Source of the DNA: Porphyrobacter sp.
GTDB lineage: Bacteria > Pseudomonadota > Alphaproteobacteria > Sphingomonadales > Sphingomonadaceae
Assembly: GCA_018991295.1 (NCBI GenBank)
Contig: JAGKSZ010000256.1
Coordinates: 1-7,488 of the forward strand
DNA: 7,488 bases
Direction: 5' to 3'
The notes beneath the pieces are model-generated. The model saw only the letters and a list, made by a program, of their open reading frames with translations. It was not told where the DNA came from and searched no databases. The position numbers were made by a program, and so were the translations under genes. How positions within the stretch are numbered: position 1 is the first letter of the stretch; each line of letters begins with the position of its first letter. Positions 1-5,970 of this stretch are shown in pieces.

Positions 1-1081
1 GGGCGGCGCAATCCCGTCGCGAGCGTTGGCCGATTTCGCAATTCCCGAGGCTCAGCTCGTAGCGCGCGCCAATGCGGCGCGGATCATCGCACCTTCAGGG
101 CGAACAGTGGACATGACGATCGGCGACATCGGTTATGTCGGCATGGTCGATCGCGCCGCCTTCGACCCTTACTTGCGTAAGCGCGCCGCCGACGCCGGAG
201 CGGAGAGACTTAGCGGCAAGCTTGACAAGATGAGGGAAGGAGACGGCGGCCTGCTGGAACTGACCGTGGAACCGACGGCCAGAGATGCAGGCCATGAGCC
301 AATCGAGATCAGGGCCAGACGCGTCATCGGTGCAGACGGTGCCAATTCTGCCGTGCGGCGCCTGATGTTCCCGGCTTCCCGCAAGCCGCCCTATGTTTTC
401 GCCTATCACGAGATCGTCGAGAGCCCGTCCAACGCAGATGAGGCCGTCTTTAAGGCCGACCGCTGTGACGTTGTCTATGATGGTCGGATCTCGCCTGACT
501 TCTATGGCTGGGTCTTCCCGCATGGGGGCCACACCAGCATCGGCACGGGCACCGCCGTGAAGGGTCACAACATCAGGGAGGCGACGCGGGCCTTGAAGCT
601 TGCGGCTGGTCTTGGCGACTGTCGAGTCATCCGAAGAGAAGGGGCGCCCTTGCCCTTAAAGCCGATGAAGCGTTGGGACAACGGCCGCAACGTTCTGCTG
701 GCTGGCGACGCCGCAGGTACCGTCGCGCCATCCTCGGGCGAAGGCATCTATTACGCCATGCTTTGCGGAAGACTATCGGCAGACGCCGTGCACAACTCTT
801 TGCTAACGAACAGCGGACGGGCCTTGGCCGACGCGCGTCGGACCTTCATGCGGGCTCATGGCAGGGTCTTCCTGATCCTCGGCATCATGCAGAAGATCTG
901 GTATCGCAACGACAAGCTGCGCGAGAAGTTCGTCGCCATGTGCGCCGATCCCGACGTGCAGCGGCTGACCTGGGAATCCTATCTCAACAAGAAACTCGTC
1001 CGCCGCGATCCCCTTGCCCATTTGCGGGTGTTCTTCAAGGATCTCGCCAAGCTGTTCGGCATCCCTGCGGGGCAGAGATGA
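1..1081 (+). CDS. bchP: Geranylgeranyl diphosphate/geranylgeranyl-bacteriochlorophyll reductase, 5' end missing
   Basis: BchP is an FAD-dependent reductase that uses NADPH to saturate three double bonds of the geranylgeranyl chain, giving the phytyl tail of bacteriochlorophyll a at the photosynthetic membrane. The frame is open from base 2, and the first visible residues (GGAIPSRALADFAIP) match the stretch after the family's N-terminal Rossmann fold, so roughly 35-40 residues with the GxGxxG nucleotide motif lie upstream of the window; the TTG at base 26 is not the start. About 359 codons are visible. They include GADGANSAVRRL near base 329, the second FAD motif VLLAGDAAGTVAPSSGEGI near base 692, and the C-terminal block IWYRNDKLREKF. 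The stop TGA overlaps the next ATG (ATGA), so the two are probably translationally coupled. Codon use is mixed (about 10 of 31 Leu are CTG). Family assignment is secure. Confidence 0.95.
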   Translation, partial: GGAIPSRALADFAIPEAQLVARANAARIIAPSGRTVDMTIGDIGYVGMVDRAAFDPYLRKRAADAGAERLSGKLDKMREGDGGLLELTVEPTARDAGHEPIEIRARRVIGADGANSAVRRLMFPASRKPPYVFAYHEIVESPSNADEAVFKADRCDVVYDGRISPDFYGWVFPHGGHTSIGTGTAVKGHNIREATRALKLAAGLGDCRVIRREGAPLPLKPMKRWDNGRNVLLAGDAAGTVAPSSGEGIYYAMLCGRLSADAVHNSLLTNSGRALADARRTFMRAHGRVFLILGIMQKIWYRNDKLREKFVAMCADPDVQRLTWESYLNKKLVRRDPLAHLRVFFKDLAKLFGIPAGQR

Positions 1082-1380
1082 CGGCAACGCTGGCCTTTCT
1101 CTTCACGTCCGGCTGGATCAGTGCGGTGGCGATTGCGTTGTTGTGGGCAATCACCCTGGTCATCGCCGGGCGATCACCAGAGCCGCGAGTGACTATTGCC
1201 AACCTCGCGCCGAATGCAATCTCTGGAAGTGCGCTTCTCGCCGCGTTCGGGCTGGCCATGCGCCAGACACAGGTTCTTTGGCTGGCGCTGCTGCTGGCGA
1301 TTTCGCTGGTCGCTTTCCTCATCGATCTGCGGATCAGACTTGCAGATCAGGCCTGCGGATTGAGGCGGCGGACGGACTGA
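1078..1380 (+). CDS. Small hydrophobic membrane protein coupled to bchP, unknown function
   Basis: A 100-residue protein that I do not recognise. The ATG lies in the ATGA overlap with the bchP stop, the usual sign of translational coupling; a weak purine-rich GGGGCAGAG precedes it. The sequence is strongly hydrophobic, with probable membrane segments at about residues 5-30 and 66-86 and a weaker one at 47-62. The ends are charged, and the tail LRRRTD is basic. There is no signal-peptidase site and no Cys-based cofactor motif. Its place behind bchP suggests a role near the pigment-tail step or in the photosynthetic membrane, but this is inference from position only. The last 34 bases overlap the 3' end of tspO on the other strand. 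It could be a spurious reading frame, but the coupled start, membrane-like composition and lack of any other gene here argue that it is real. Confidence 0.65.
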   Translation: MTATLAFLFTSGWISAVAIALLWAITLVIAGRSPEPRVTIANLAPNAISGSALLAAFGLAMRQTQVLWLALLLAISLVAFLIDLRIRLADQACGLRRRTD

Positions 1381-1793
1381 TTGAGTGCACCGGCAGCCGT
1401 CACCCAGACGAGATAAGGCACGAACAAGACAGAGGCGAGTGGCGCCACAGGCCAGGCAACTAGGATGAACAGCACAATCGAAAGCCAGAGGACGGAAACA
1501 TCTACGAGCGCGAGGTCCATTCGGCGTATGCCAAAAAAGAAATACGACCAGAGCGCATTGGCTACAATCTGCACGCCCCACAGGGCCATGGGAAGGGACC
1601 AGCCAGCAACATCCCAGATCAGCCAGCCTGCATAGCCGATCAGCACGTAAAGGATTGTCCAGACGACAGGAAAGGCCCATTTGGGCGGCGTCCAGCGCGG
1701 TTTGCGCAGATTCTCGTACCACTCGCCGGGCTTGAAGACCGCGCCGCTTGAGGCGGCGGCGAGAACGATGACGAGAAAGACGACTGCGGACAT
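1347..1793 (-). CDS. tspO: TspO/MBR tryptophan-rich sensory protein
   Basis: TspO is a five-helix membrane protein that binds porphyrins and related ligands. In Rhodobacter, where it was called CrtK, it acts as a negative regulator of photosynthesis genes in response to oxygen. The 148-residue product has the family signatures KPRWTPPKWAFPVVWTILY (residues 31-49), NALWSYFFFG (79-88), PYLVWVTAAGALN (126-138) and a terminal RRLNP, and is Trp-rich throughout. Its length fits the family (about 150-160). I chose the ATG at 1793 because GGAG sits 7 bases before it and residue 1 begins the first helix; the frame continues up to 1913, but that extension is not TspO-like. It is convergent with the small bchP-coupled gene, overlapping it by 34 bases, and divergent from cycA. 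The usual YLN near the C-terminus reads GALN here, a minor departure. Confidence 0.93.
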   Translation of the reverse strand: MSAVVFLVIVLAAASSGAVFKPGEWYENLRKPRWTPPKWAFPVVWTILYVLIGYAGWLIWDVAGWSLPMALWGVQIVANALWSYFFFGIRRMDLALVDVSVLWLSIVLFILVAWPVAPLASVLFVPYLVWVTAAGALNQSVRRLNPQA

Positions 1794-1960
1794 GATCCGG
1801 CTCCGGGTTGGTTTGCGTATATTGAAGCATATAGCCTGCATTCGGGTTCCAAGCTTGACCTTAAAATGCGAGGCGAACCGCCCGGCGAGTAAACCGGACT
1901 GGTCGAATTTCATACCAGCATGACTTCTTACTTCATCCGCGATGCCATGGGAGGATACAC
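1794..1960. promoter_or_regulatory. Divergent tspO/cycA intergenic region
   Basis: This 167-base spacer must hold the promoters of tspO (leftward) and the cytochrome gene (rightward). I see a TTGACC at 1855-1860 on the plus strand but no convincing -10 at the right distance. There is an AT-rich inverted repeat, TATAT (1818-1822) and ATATA (1829-1833), six bases apart and about 25 bases upstream of the tspO start, a possible -10 region for tspO. I found no TGT-N12-ACA operator here, unlike the dxs upstream region. The cytochrome ribosome site GGGAGG is at 1949-1954. Promoter positions are not resolved. Confidence 0.5.
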
Positions 1961-2347
1961 ATGTCGAGGATAATTGCAGCCGCTTGCACCGTCGCAGCCC
2001 TTTTGCTGTCTCAGAATGCTTTCGCGCAGGAAGGTGACGCGGCAGCGGGGGAAGCCGTATTTAAAAAATGCACGGCCTGTCACAACGTCGCCGACGCCAA
2101 GCATAAGGTCGGCCCCTCTCTCCAAGGCGTCGTCGGCCGTCAACCCGGTGTGGTCGAGGGCTTCAGATTTTCGAAGGCAATGACGGATTTTGGCGCCGGC
2201 AAGGTTTGGGATGACGCACAGCTGGCCGCTTATCTCGAGAATCCACGTGGTGTCGTCAAGGGCACGCGCATGGCTTTCGCCGGTCTGAAGGATCCGAAGG
2301 AAGTCGCTGACGTGATAGCCTATCTCAAAACCTTCCCTGCCCCCTGA
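1961..2347 (+). CDS. cycA: Cytochrome c2, periplasmic class I c-type cytochrome
   Basis: A small soluble haem protein, 128 residues before processing. Residues 1-22 are a Sec signal peptide (MSRII, hydrophobic core, then NAFA before Gln23), which places the mature protein of about 106 residues in the periplasm. The haem-binding CTACH is at residues 37-41. The conserved GPSLQGVVGR is at 51-60, and Met104 in GTRMAFAG is the expected sixth haem ligand, as in cytochrome c2 and mitochondrial cytochrome c. Family members carry electrons from cytochrome bc1 to the photosynthetic reaction centre or to oxidases. Because the gene sits beside bchP and tspO, reaction-centre donor is the likely role, though a respiratory role is not excluded. 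GGGAGG lies 6 bases before the ATG. A strong hairpin begins 15 bases after the stop, so the gene is probably transcribed alone. Confidence 0.94.
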   Translation: MSRIIAAACTVAALLLSQNAFAQEGDAAAGEAVFKKCTACHNVADAKHKVGPSLQGVVGRQPGVVEGFRFSKAMTDFGAGKVWDDAQLAAYLENPRGVVKGTRMAFAGLKDPKEVADVIAYLKTFPAP

Positions 2348-2362
2348 TACCGGGGGGTTCGC

Positions 2363-2389
2363 TCCGCCGGAAGCTAAAATTCCGGCGGA
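2363..2389 (+). terminator. Hairpin after cycA, probable terminator
   Basis: A perfect 10-base-pair inverted repeat (TCCGCCGGAA at 2363-2372 and TTCCGGCGGA at 2380-2389) around a 7-base loop, starting 15 bases after the cytochrome stop. The GC-rich stem would be stable. It is not followed by a run of T on the plus strand (ATCCCG follows), so it is not a textbook intrinsic terminator. It may be a weak or Rho-assisted terminator, or a 3' stabiliser of the cytochrome mRNA that also separates it from dxs. Confidence 0.6.
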
Positions 2390-2403
2390 ATCCCGCGCAG
2401 AAG

Positions 2404-2421
2404 TGTAAAAAAAAGTTTACA
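2404..2421. promoter_or_regulatory. PpsR/CrtJ-type operator upstream of dxs
   Basis: TGTAAAAAAAAGTTTACA fits the established TGT-N12-ACA recognition palindrome of PpsR/CrtJ, the aerobic repressor of bch, crt and puc genes in purple bacteria. Symmetry extends to six bases per half (TGTAAA and TTTACA), better than the minimum. It lies 131 bases before the dxs start and downstream of the cytochrome hairpin, so dxs is the gene it would control. The right half, TTTACA, also resembles a -35 box, so a bound repressor would block polymerase. I see only one site; PpsR often binds pairs. Binding is inferred from the motif and the gene context. Confidence 0.75.
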
Positions 2422-2445
2422 TATCCCTCATCTTCTCCGAATATG
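2416..2445 (+). promoter_or_regulatory. Candidate dxs promoter overlapping the operator
   Basis: TTTACA at 2416-2421 matches the -35 consensus at five of six positions. The AT-rich GAATATG at 2439-2445 lies 17-18 bases downstream but fits the -10 consensus poorly (three of six). The -35 is identical to the right half of the PpsR-type palindrome. This would leave an untranslated leader of about 100 bases before dxs. The -10 is the weak part of the call. Confidence 0.35.
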
Positions 2446-2483
2446 CAGATATTGCACCATTCTCAGGCAACCGCCTAACGGAT

Positions 2484-2498
2484 GCGCCAACTTGGCGC
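2484..2498. repeat. 15-bp palindrome in the dxs leader
   Basis: GCGCCAA at 2484-2490 and TTGGCGC at 2492-2498 are perfect inverted copies around a single C. One base is too short for a full RNA loop, so a protein-binding DNA site is more plausible than a hairpin. A smaller inverted pair, AGGC/GCCT, lies just upstream at 2465-2476. I do not recognise the regulator. Confidence 0.45.
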
Positions 2499-2539
2499 TC
2501 AGAGAGACAGCGGACCCAGGAGAATTGGGCTCTTTCGTG

Positions 2540-2544
2540 GGAGG
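2540..2544 (+). promoter_or_regulatory. dxs ribosome binding site, fixes a GTG start
   Basis: GGAGG, within the longer GGGAGGAG, lies 8 bases before the GTG at 2553. There is no in-frame ATG that would keep the conserved N-terminus, so this strong site decides the GTG start. Confidence 0.8.
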
Positions 2545-2552
2545 AGAGCACA

Positions 2553-4397
2553 GTGGGTTTTTCTTTTGCGAATGACGTCGCCACCCCTCTGCTCGACCAG
2601 GTGAACGTCCCTGACGACCTGAAAAGCATGGACCATGCGGCGCTCTGTCGTCTTGCGCAGGAATTGCGTGGGGAGACCCTTAGGGTTGTCTCGGAAACCG
2701 GCGGTCACCTTGGCTCCAGTCTTGGCGTCATCGAGCTGACGGTTGCCATCCACGCCTCTTTTTCGGCCCCACGCGACACGATCATCTGGGACGTCAGCCA
2801 CCAGTGCTATCCGCACAAGATCCTCACCGGACGACGAGACCGCATGCGCAGCCTGCGCAAGAAGGACGGCCTCTCTGGATTCACACGTCGCGGCGAGAGC
2901 CCCTTCGATCCCTTCGGCGCCGCTCATTCGTCCACGTCGATTTCCGCAGGCCTCGGCTTTGCCACGGCCCGCGACTTGAAGGGGCAAGACGGTCACGTCG
3001 TATGCATCATCGGTGACGGCGCGATGTCCGCCGGCATGGCCTTCGAGGCGATGAACAATGCAGGCGCATCGGGGCGCCCTCTGATCGTCATTCTCAACGA
3101 CAACGACATGTCGATTCCCGCTTCGACCGGCGCCCTCAACCGCCACTTGTCGGACGTCCGCCGGAAAGCTGGTTCGAATGTCGGCAACGTATTCGAGAAT
3201 TTCGGCTTCGATTATCGCGGCCCAGTCGATGGCCATGATCTCGACGTGCTAATTCCACTTCTGGCAGAGCTTAGGGACGAGAAGGATGGCCCGATCCTCT
3301 TGCATGTGGTCACGCGCAAGGGCGCAGGATATGCGCCGGCCGAAGCGGCCGAGGACAAGTATCACGGCGTCAACCCGTTCGATGTGACAACCGGCCAACA
3401 GAGCAAGGCAGAAGTGAAGGCCCCAAGCTATACGCGGGTCTTCGCCGACGCCCTGATCGCGGAAGCGGAAACAGATAACCGCATTGTCGCCATCACGGCC
3501 GCGATGGCGGCCGGCACCGGTGTCGACCGCTTCGGTGCCGCCTTCCCCGATCGCACCTTCGATGTCGGCATTGCCGAGCAGCACGCGGTGACCTTTGCAG
3601 CGGGCCTTGCGGCAGAAGGTATGCGGCCCTTTGCGGCGATTTACTCCACCTTCCTCCAGCGCGCTTACGATCAGGTGGTGCACGATGTGTGCATCCAGAA
3701 CCTGCCCGTGCGCTTTGCGATCGACCGTGCGGGTCTGGTCGGCGCGGACGGGGCGACGCACGCTGGCTCCTTCGACATCACCTATCTCGCGACGCTCCCT
3801 AACATGGTGGTGATGGCCGCCGCTGACGAGGCGGAGCTAGTCCACATGACCTACACGGCGGCCGAATATGACGAAGGCCCGATCGCCTTCCGCTACCCGC
3901 GCGGCAACGGCACCGGCGTGCCCCTGCCCGAGGTTCCGGTGAAGCTCGAAATCGGCAAGGGCCGCCTGGTGCGTGAAGGCAGCAAGGTGGCGATCCTGTC
4001 GCTGGGCGCCCGCCTGACCGAGGCGCTGAAGGCCGCCGATACGCTGGAGGCCAAGGGGCTTTCGACCACGGTGGCCGACCTGCGCTTTGCCAAGCCGCTG
4101 GACGAAGACCTGATCGCCAGGCTGATGCGCAGCCACGAGGTGATCGTGACGGTCGAGGAAGGCGCCATCGGCGGCCTCGGCGCGCATGTGCTGACTTTCG
4201 CGAGCGACACGGGGCTGACCGACAACGGCCTCAAGGTCCGCACGCTGCGCCTGCCCGATACCTTCATCGATCACGACGATCCGATGAAGCAGTATGACGA
4301 GGCAGGGCTGAATGCGCCGCAGATCGTCGACACGGTCTTGAAGGCGCTGAAGCACAATTCTGCGGGCGTCGAAACCGGCGAAGAGGCGCGTGCCTGA
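2553..4397 (+). CDS. dxs: 1-deoxy-D-xylulose-5-phosphate synthase
   Basis: Dxs condenses pyruvate and glyceraldehyde 3-phosphate, using thiamine diphosphate and Mg2+, in the first step of the cytosolic MEP pathway. It thereby supplies the C5 units for carotenoids, quinones and the bacteriochlorophyll tail. The 614 residues are near the usual 620-640. Visible landmarks are GGHLGSSLG (residues 50-58), HQCYPHKILTGRRD (83-96), GAAHSSTSISAGLG (122-135), the ThDP/Mg motif GDG (154-156) with LNDND (181-185), the catalytic Glu342 in DVGIAEQHAVTFAAG, and DRAGLVGADGATH (391-403), followed by the transketolase C-terminal domain from about 470. The residue before His83 is Ser where many Dxs have Gly. The GTG start is set by GGAGG. 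A PpsR-type operator lies upstream. Codon use changes along the gene: CTG is 6 of 26 Leu in residues 1-290 and 17 of 22 in residues 431-614. This suggests a chimeric history. The gene overlaps the next one by 8 bases. Confidence 0.98.
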   Translation: MGFSFANDVATPLLDQVNVPDDLKSMDHAALCRLAQELRGETLRVVSETGGHLGSSLGVIELTVAIHASFSAPRDTIIWDVSHQCYPHKILTGRRDRMRSLRKKDGLSGFTRRGESPFDPFGAAHSSTSISAGLGFATARDLKGQDGHVVCIIGDGAMSAGMAFEAMNNAGASGRPLIVILNDNDMSIPASTGALNRHLSDVRRKAGSNVGNVFENFGFDYRGPVDGHDLDVLIPLLAELRDEKDGPILLHVVTRKGAGYAPAEAAEDKYHGVNPFDVTTGQQSKAEVKAPSYTRVFADALIAEAETDNRIVAITAAMAAGTGVDRFGAAFPDRTFDVGIAEQHAVTFAAGLAAEGMRPFAAIYSTFLQRAYDQVVHDVCIQNLPVRFAIDRAGLVGADGATHAGSFDITYLATLPNMVVMAAADEAELVHMTYTAAEYDEGPIAFRYPRGNGTGVPLPEVPVKLEIGKGRLVREGSKVAILSLGARLTEALKAADTLEAKGLSTTVADLRFAKPLDEDLIARLMRSHEVIVTVEEGAIGGLGAHVLTFASDTGLTDNGLKVRTLRLPDTFIDHDDPMKQYDEAGLNAPQIVDTVLKALKHNSAGVETGEEARA

Positions 4398-4959
4398 TAC
4401 GCCGGCAGACTGCGCGCCCGAACCTTTCGCGGCGCGTTTCTCCATTGCGAGGCTGCTCCTGTGGGCGATCCCCTCGGCCGGGCTGGCGGTGGTGTGCGCG
4501 CCCTTGGCGCTGGGCGGTCTGACAAGCGGCAAGGCAGCTGCTTTCGTGATCGGCCTTGCAGGAGGGGCGGGGCTGCTGTTCTTCGGCCTTATCGCGGTCG
4601 TGCAGATGCTGCGCCTGTTCGACCGGCGCCCGCAGGTCATCGTCGACAAGCGCGGGGTCTATGTGCGCTCGCATGGCGAGAAGGTTATCGGCCTGCGCTC
4701 GATCAAGGGGCTGCACCGCGATGCGGGCCGCCTTGGCATCACGCTTTACAAGCCATCGAAATACCCCATCGAGCGCCGCCACCGCCAGTTCATCTGGAAA
4801 ATCAACGGCAGCAGCGCACGCGGGTTCTTCGGAGATGTGTGGATCTGGACGAACATGCTGGACCGCACCACGCCCGCCATCATCGAAGCGATCCTGGCGC
4901 ACCGGCCCAAAACTGACTTCGAGCGCGAGATGGACGAGATCATCGCCGCCAACCGTTAG
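4390..4959 (+). CDS. Membrane protein with two N-terminal helices and a PH-like tail, unknown function
   Basis: A 189-residue protein of unknown function. Two hydrophobic segments (about residues 20-42 and 48-74) form a hairpin, followed by a soluble domain that begins RRPQVIVDKRGVYVRS. The layout, two helices then a strand-rich domain opening with 'hydrophobic-DKRGV', resembles bacterial PH-like proteins of the STM3941 kind; that is a weak recollection, not an assignment. The C-terminus is an acidic/basic helix (FEREMDEIIAANR). The GTG start overlaps the dxs stop by 8 bases, with GAAGAGG at 4380-4386 as a close-set ribosome site, and no other start keeps both helices. This indicates co-transcription with dxs. 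Codon use is CTG-rich (about 14 of 20 Leu), like the end of dxs. It is convergent with mlaA, with only 9 bases between the stops. Confidence 0.78.
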   Translation: MPDTPADCAPEPFAARFSIARLLLWAIPSAGLAVVCAPLALGGLTSGKAAAFVIGLAGGAGLLFFGLIAVVQMLRLFDRRPQVIVDKRGVYVRSHGEKVIGLRSIKGLHRDAGRLGITLYKPSKYPIERRHRQFIWKINGSSARGFFGDVWIWTNMLDRTTPAIIEAILAHRPKTDFEREMDEIIAANR

Positions 4960-4968
4960 GTCGGCAGC

Positions 4969-5970
4969 CTATCGCCCCGGCTGGGTGATCAGCAGGCTTT
5001 CGGGATTGGCGGGAGGCTCCACCGGCCCGGTGCTTTCGGGCGGAGGCGGGGTTTTCGCCTCGGCCTTCAAGGCCTCCAGCTCCTCCAGCCACATCCGGTC
5101 CCGCTCCGAGATCGGCTCGCCCTTCAGCATCGCGATATCGCGGCGGCGCTGGGCGAGGTAGGTTTCGCGGCGCAGGCGGTAGGGATCGTCGGAATTGCGG
5201 ATGCTGGCGATTTCCTCGTCGAATTCCAGCCGCTGATCGAGCCCGTTGACCACGAAATAGCCCGCCGCATAGGCCGGGCGGTTGAAGGGCTTGCCCACCG
5301 CAAAGGGCAGCAGCGCCTGATCCAGCGTGCTTCCCACCAGATCGCGCACGCTCGTTGCGCCGGTCACCGGCAGATAGAGATAGGCCCCCGGCCCGACCCC
5401 GTAATAGCCCAGCGTATTGGCAAAGCCGTTGCGCCGGTAAGGCAGGCCGATGCCCGGCTTCTTTGCCACATCGAACAATCCGCCAACCCCGATGGTGGTG
5501 TTGATCGCCAGCCGCCCCAGCGTCTCGAAGGCCTTGCCGACTTTGCCCTGAAGCAGGAAATTGAGCGCGGCGCTCGGCTCGCCCAGATTGCGCACGACAT
5601 TGCCAAGGCCATCGCGGATCGGTTCGGGCAGGCCATCGCGATAGGCATAGGCGACCGGTTCAACCAGCGCCTTGTCAACCGCCTGCACCGCACGGTAGCT
5701 TTCCTCGTTGATGCGTTCGATGGGATCGGCCTTGGGCGGGCCGACTTGCCCTTCGACGACGATTTCATTGGCCGCCTCCTCATCCTCGGGAGCAGGCGCA
5801 CCTTCGGGCGGCACCGCGTCCTGCACCGCTGCAAGGCTCCAGACGAGCGGCAGCACCGAAACCGGCGCAGGCGCGGCCGGAGCGGACAGAGAGGCGGGCG
5901 GCAGCGGGGCAGCCGACAGCACCGCGCTCAGCAGGGTTGGGGAGGTCGCCAGCAATCCAAAGCCGGGCAT
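4969..5970 (-). CDS. mlaA: MlaA/VacJ family outer-membrane lipid asymmetry protein
   Basis: MlaA removes misplaced phospholipids from the outer leaflet of the outer membrane and hands them to the periplasmic carrier MlaC. The 333-residue product has the family core from residue 82: DPIERINEESYRAVQAVDKAL, NLGEPSAALNFLLQGK (128-143), INTTIGVGGLFDVAKK (156-171), FANTLGYYGVGPGAYLYLP (183-201) and VRDLVG (208-213). The first 75 residues are a hydrophobic, Ala/Pro-rich leader ending EIVVEG. There is no Cys in the leader, so the lipobox of classical VacJ lipoproteins is missing and a Sec-type or membrane-anchored form is implied. The C-terminus (about 285-333) adds a charged helix and a Pro-rich tail beyond the core. 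The ATG at 5970 is preceded by AAGGAAA at 5973-5979. It is divergent from the crotonase gene and convergent with the membrane protein downstream of dxs. Confidence 0.9.
   Translation of the reverse strand: MPGFGLLATSPTLLSAVLSAAPLPPASLSAPAAPAPVSVLPLVWSLAAVQDAVPPEGAPAPEDEEAANEIVVEGQVGPPKADPIERINEESYRAVQAVDKALVEPVAYAYRDGLPEPIRDGLGNVVRNLGEPSAALNFLLQGKVGKAFETLGRLAINTTIGVGGLFDVAKKPGIGLPYRRNGFANTLGYYGVGPGAYLYLPVTGATSVRDLVGSTLDQALLPFAVGKPFNRPAYAAGYFVVNGLDQRLEFDEEIASIRNSDDPYRLRRETYLAQRRRDIAMLKGEPISERDRMWLEELEALKAEAKTPPPPESTGPVEPPANPESLLITQPGR

Noticed and set aside
1794..1913. Upstream extension of tspO by 40 codons.
   Set aside because: The extension shows no TspO similarity, whereas the ATG at 1793 has GGAG at a good distance and begins the first helix.
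2446..2552. Possible thiamine-diphosphate riboswitch in the dxs leader, since Dxs uses that cofactor.
   Set aside because: The conserved thi-box elements (CUGAGA and the following ACC-CUGAUC block) are not present in order; only the short palindromes are seen.
3837..4649. Long open frame on the minus strand opposite dxs (270 codons), and similar antisense frames elsewhere.
   Set aside because: It is the shadow of a GC-rich gene: its residues are rich in Arg, Ala and Gln, match no family, and the plus strand encodes conserved Dxs throughout.
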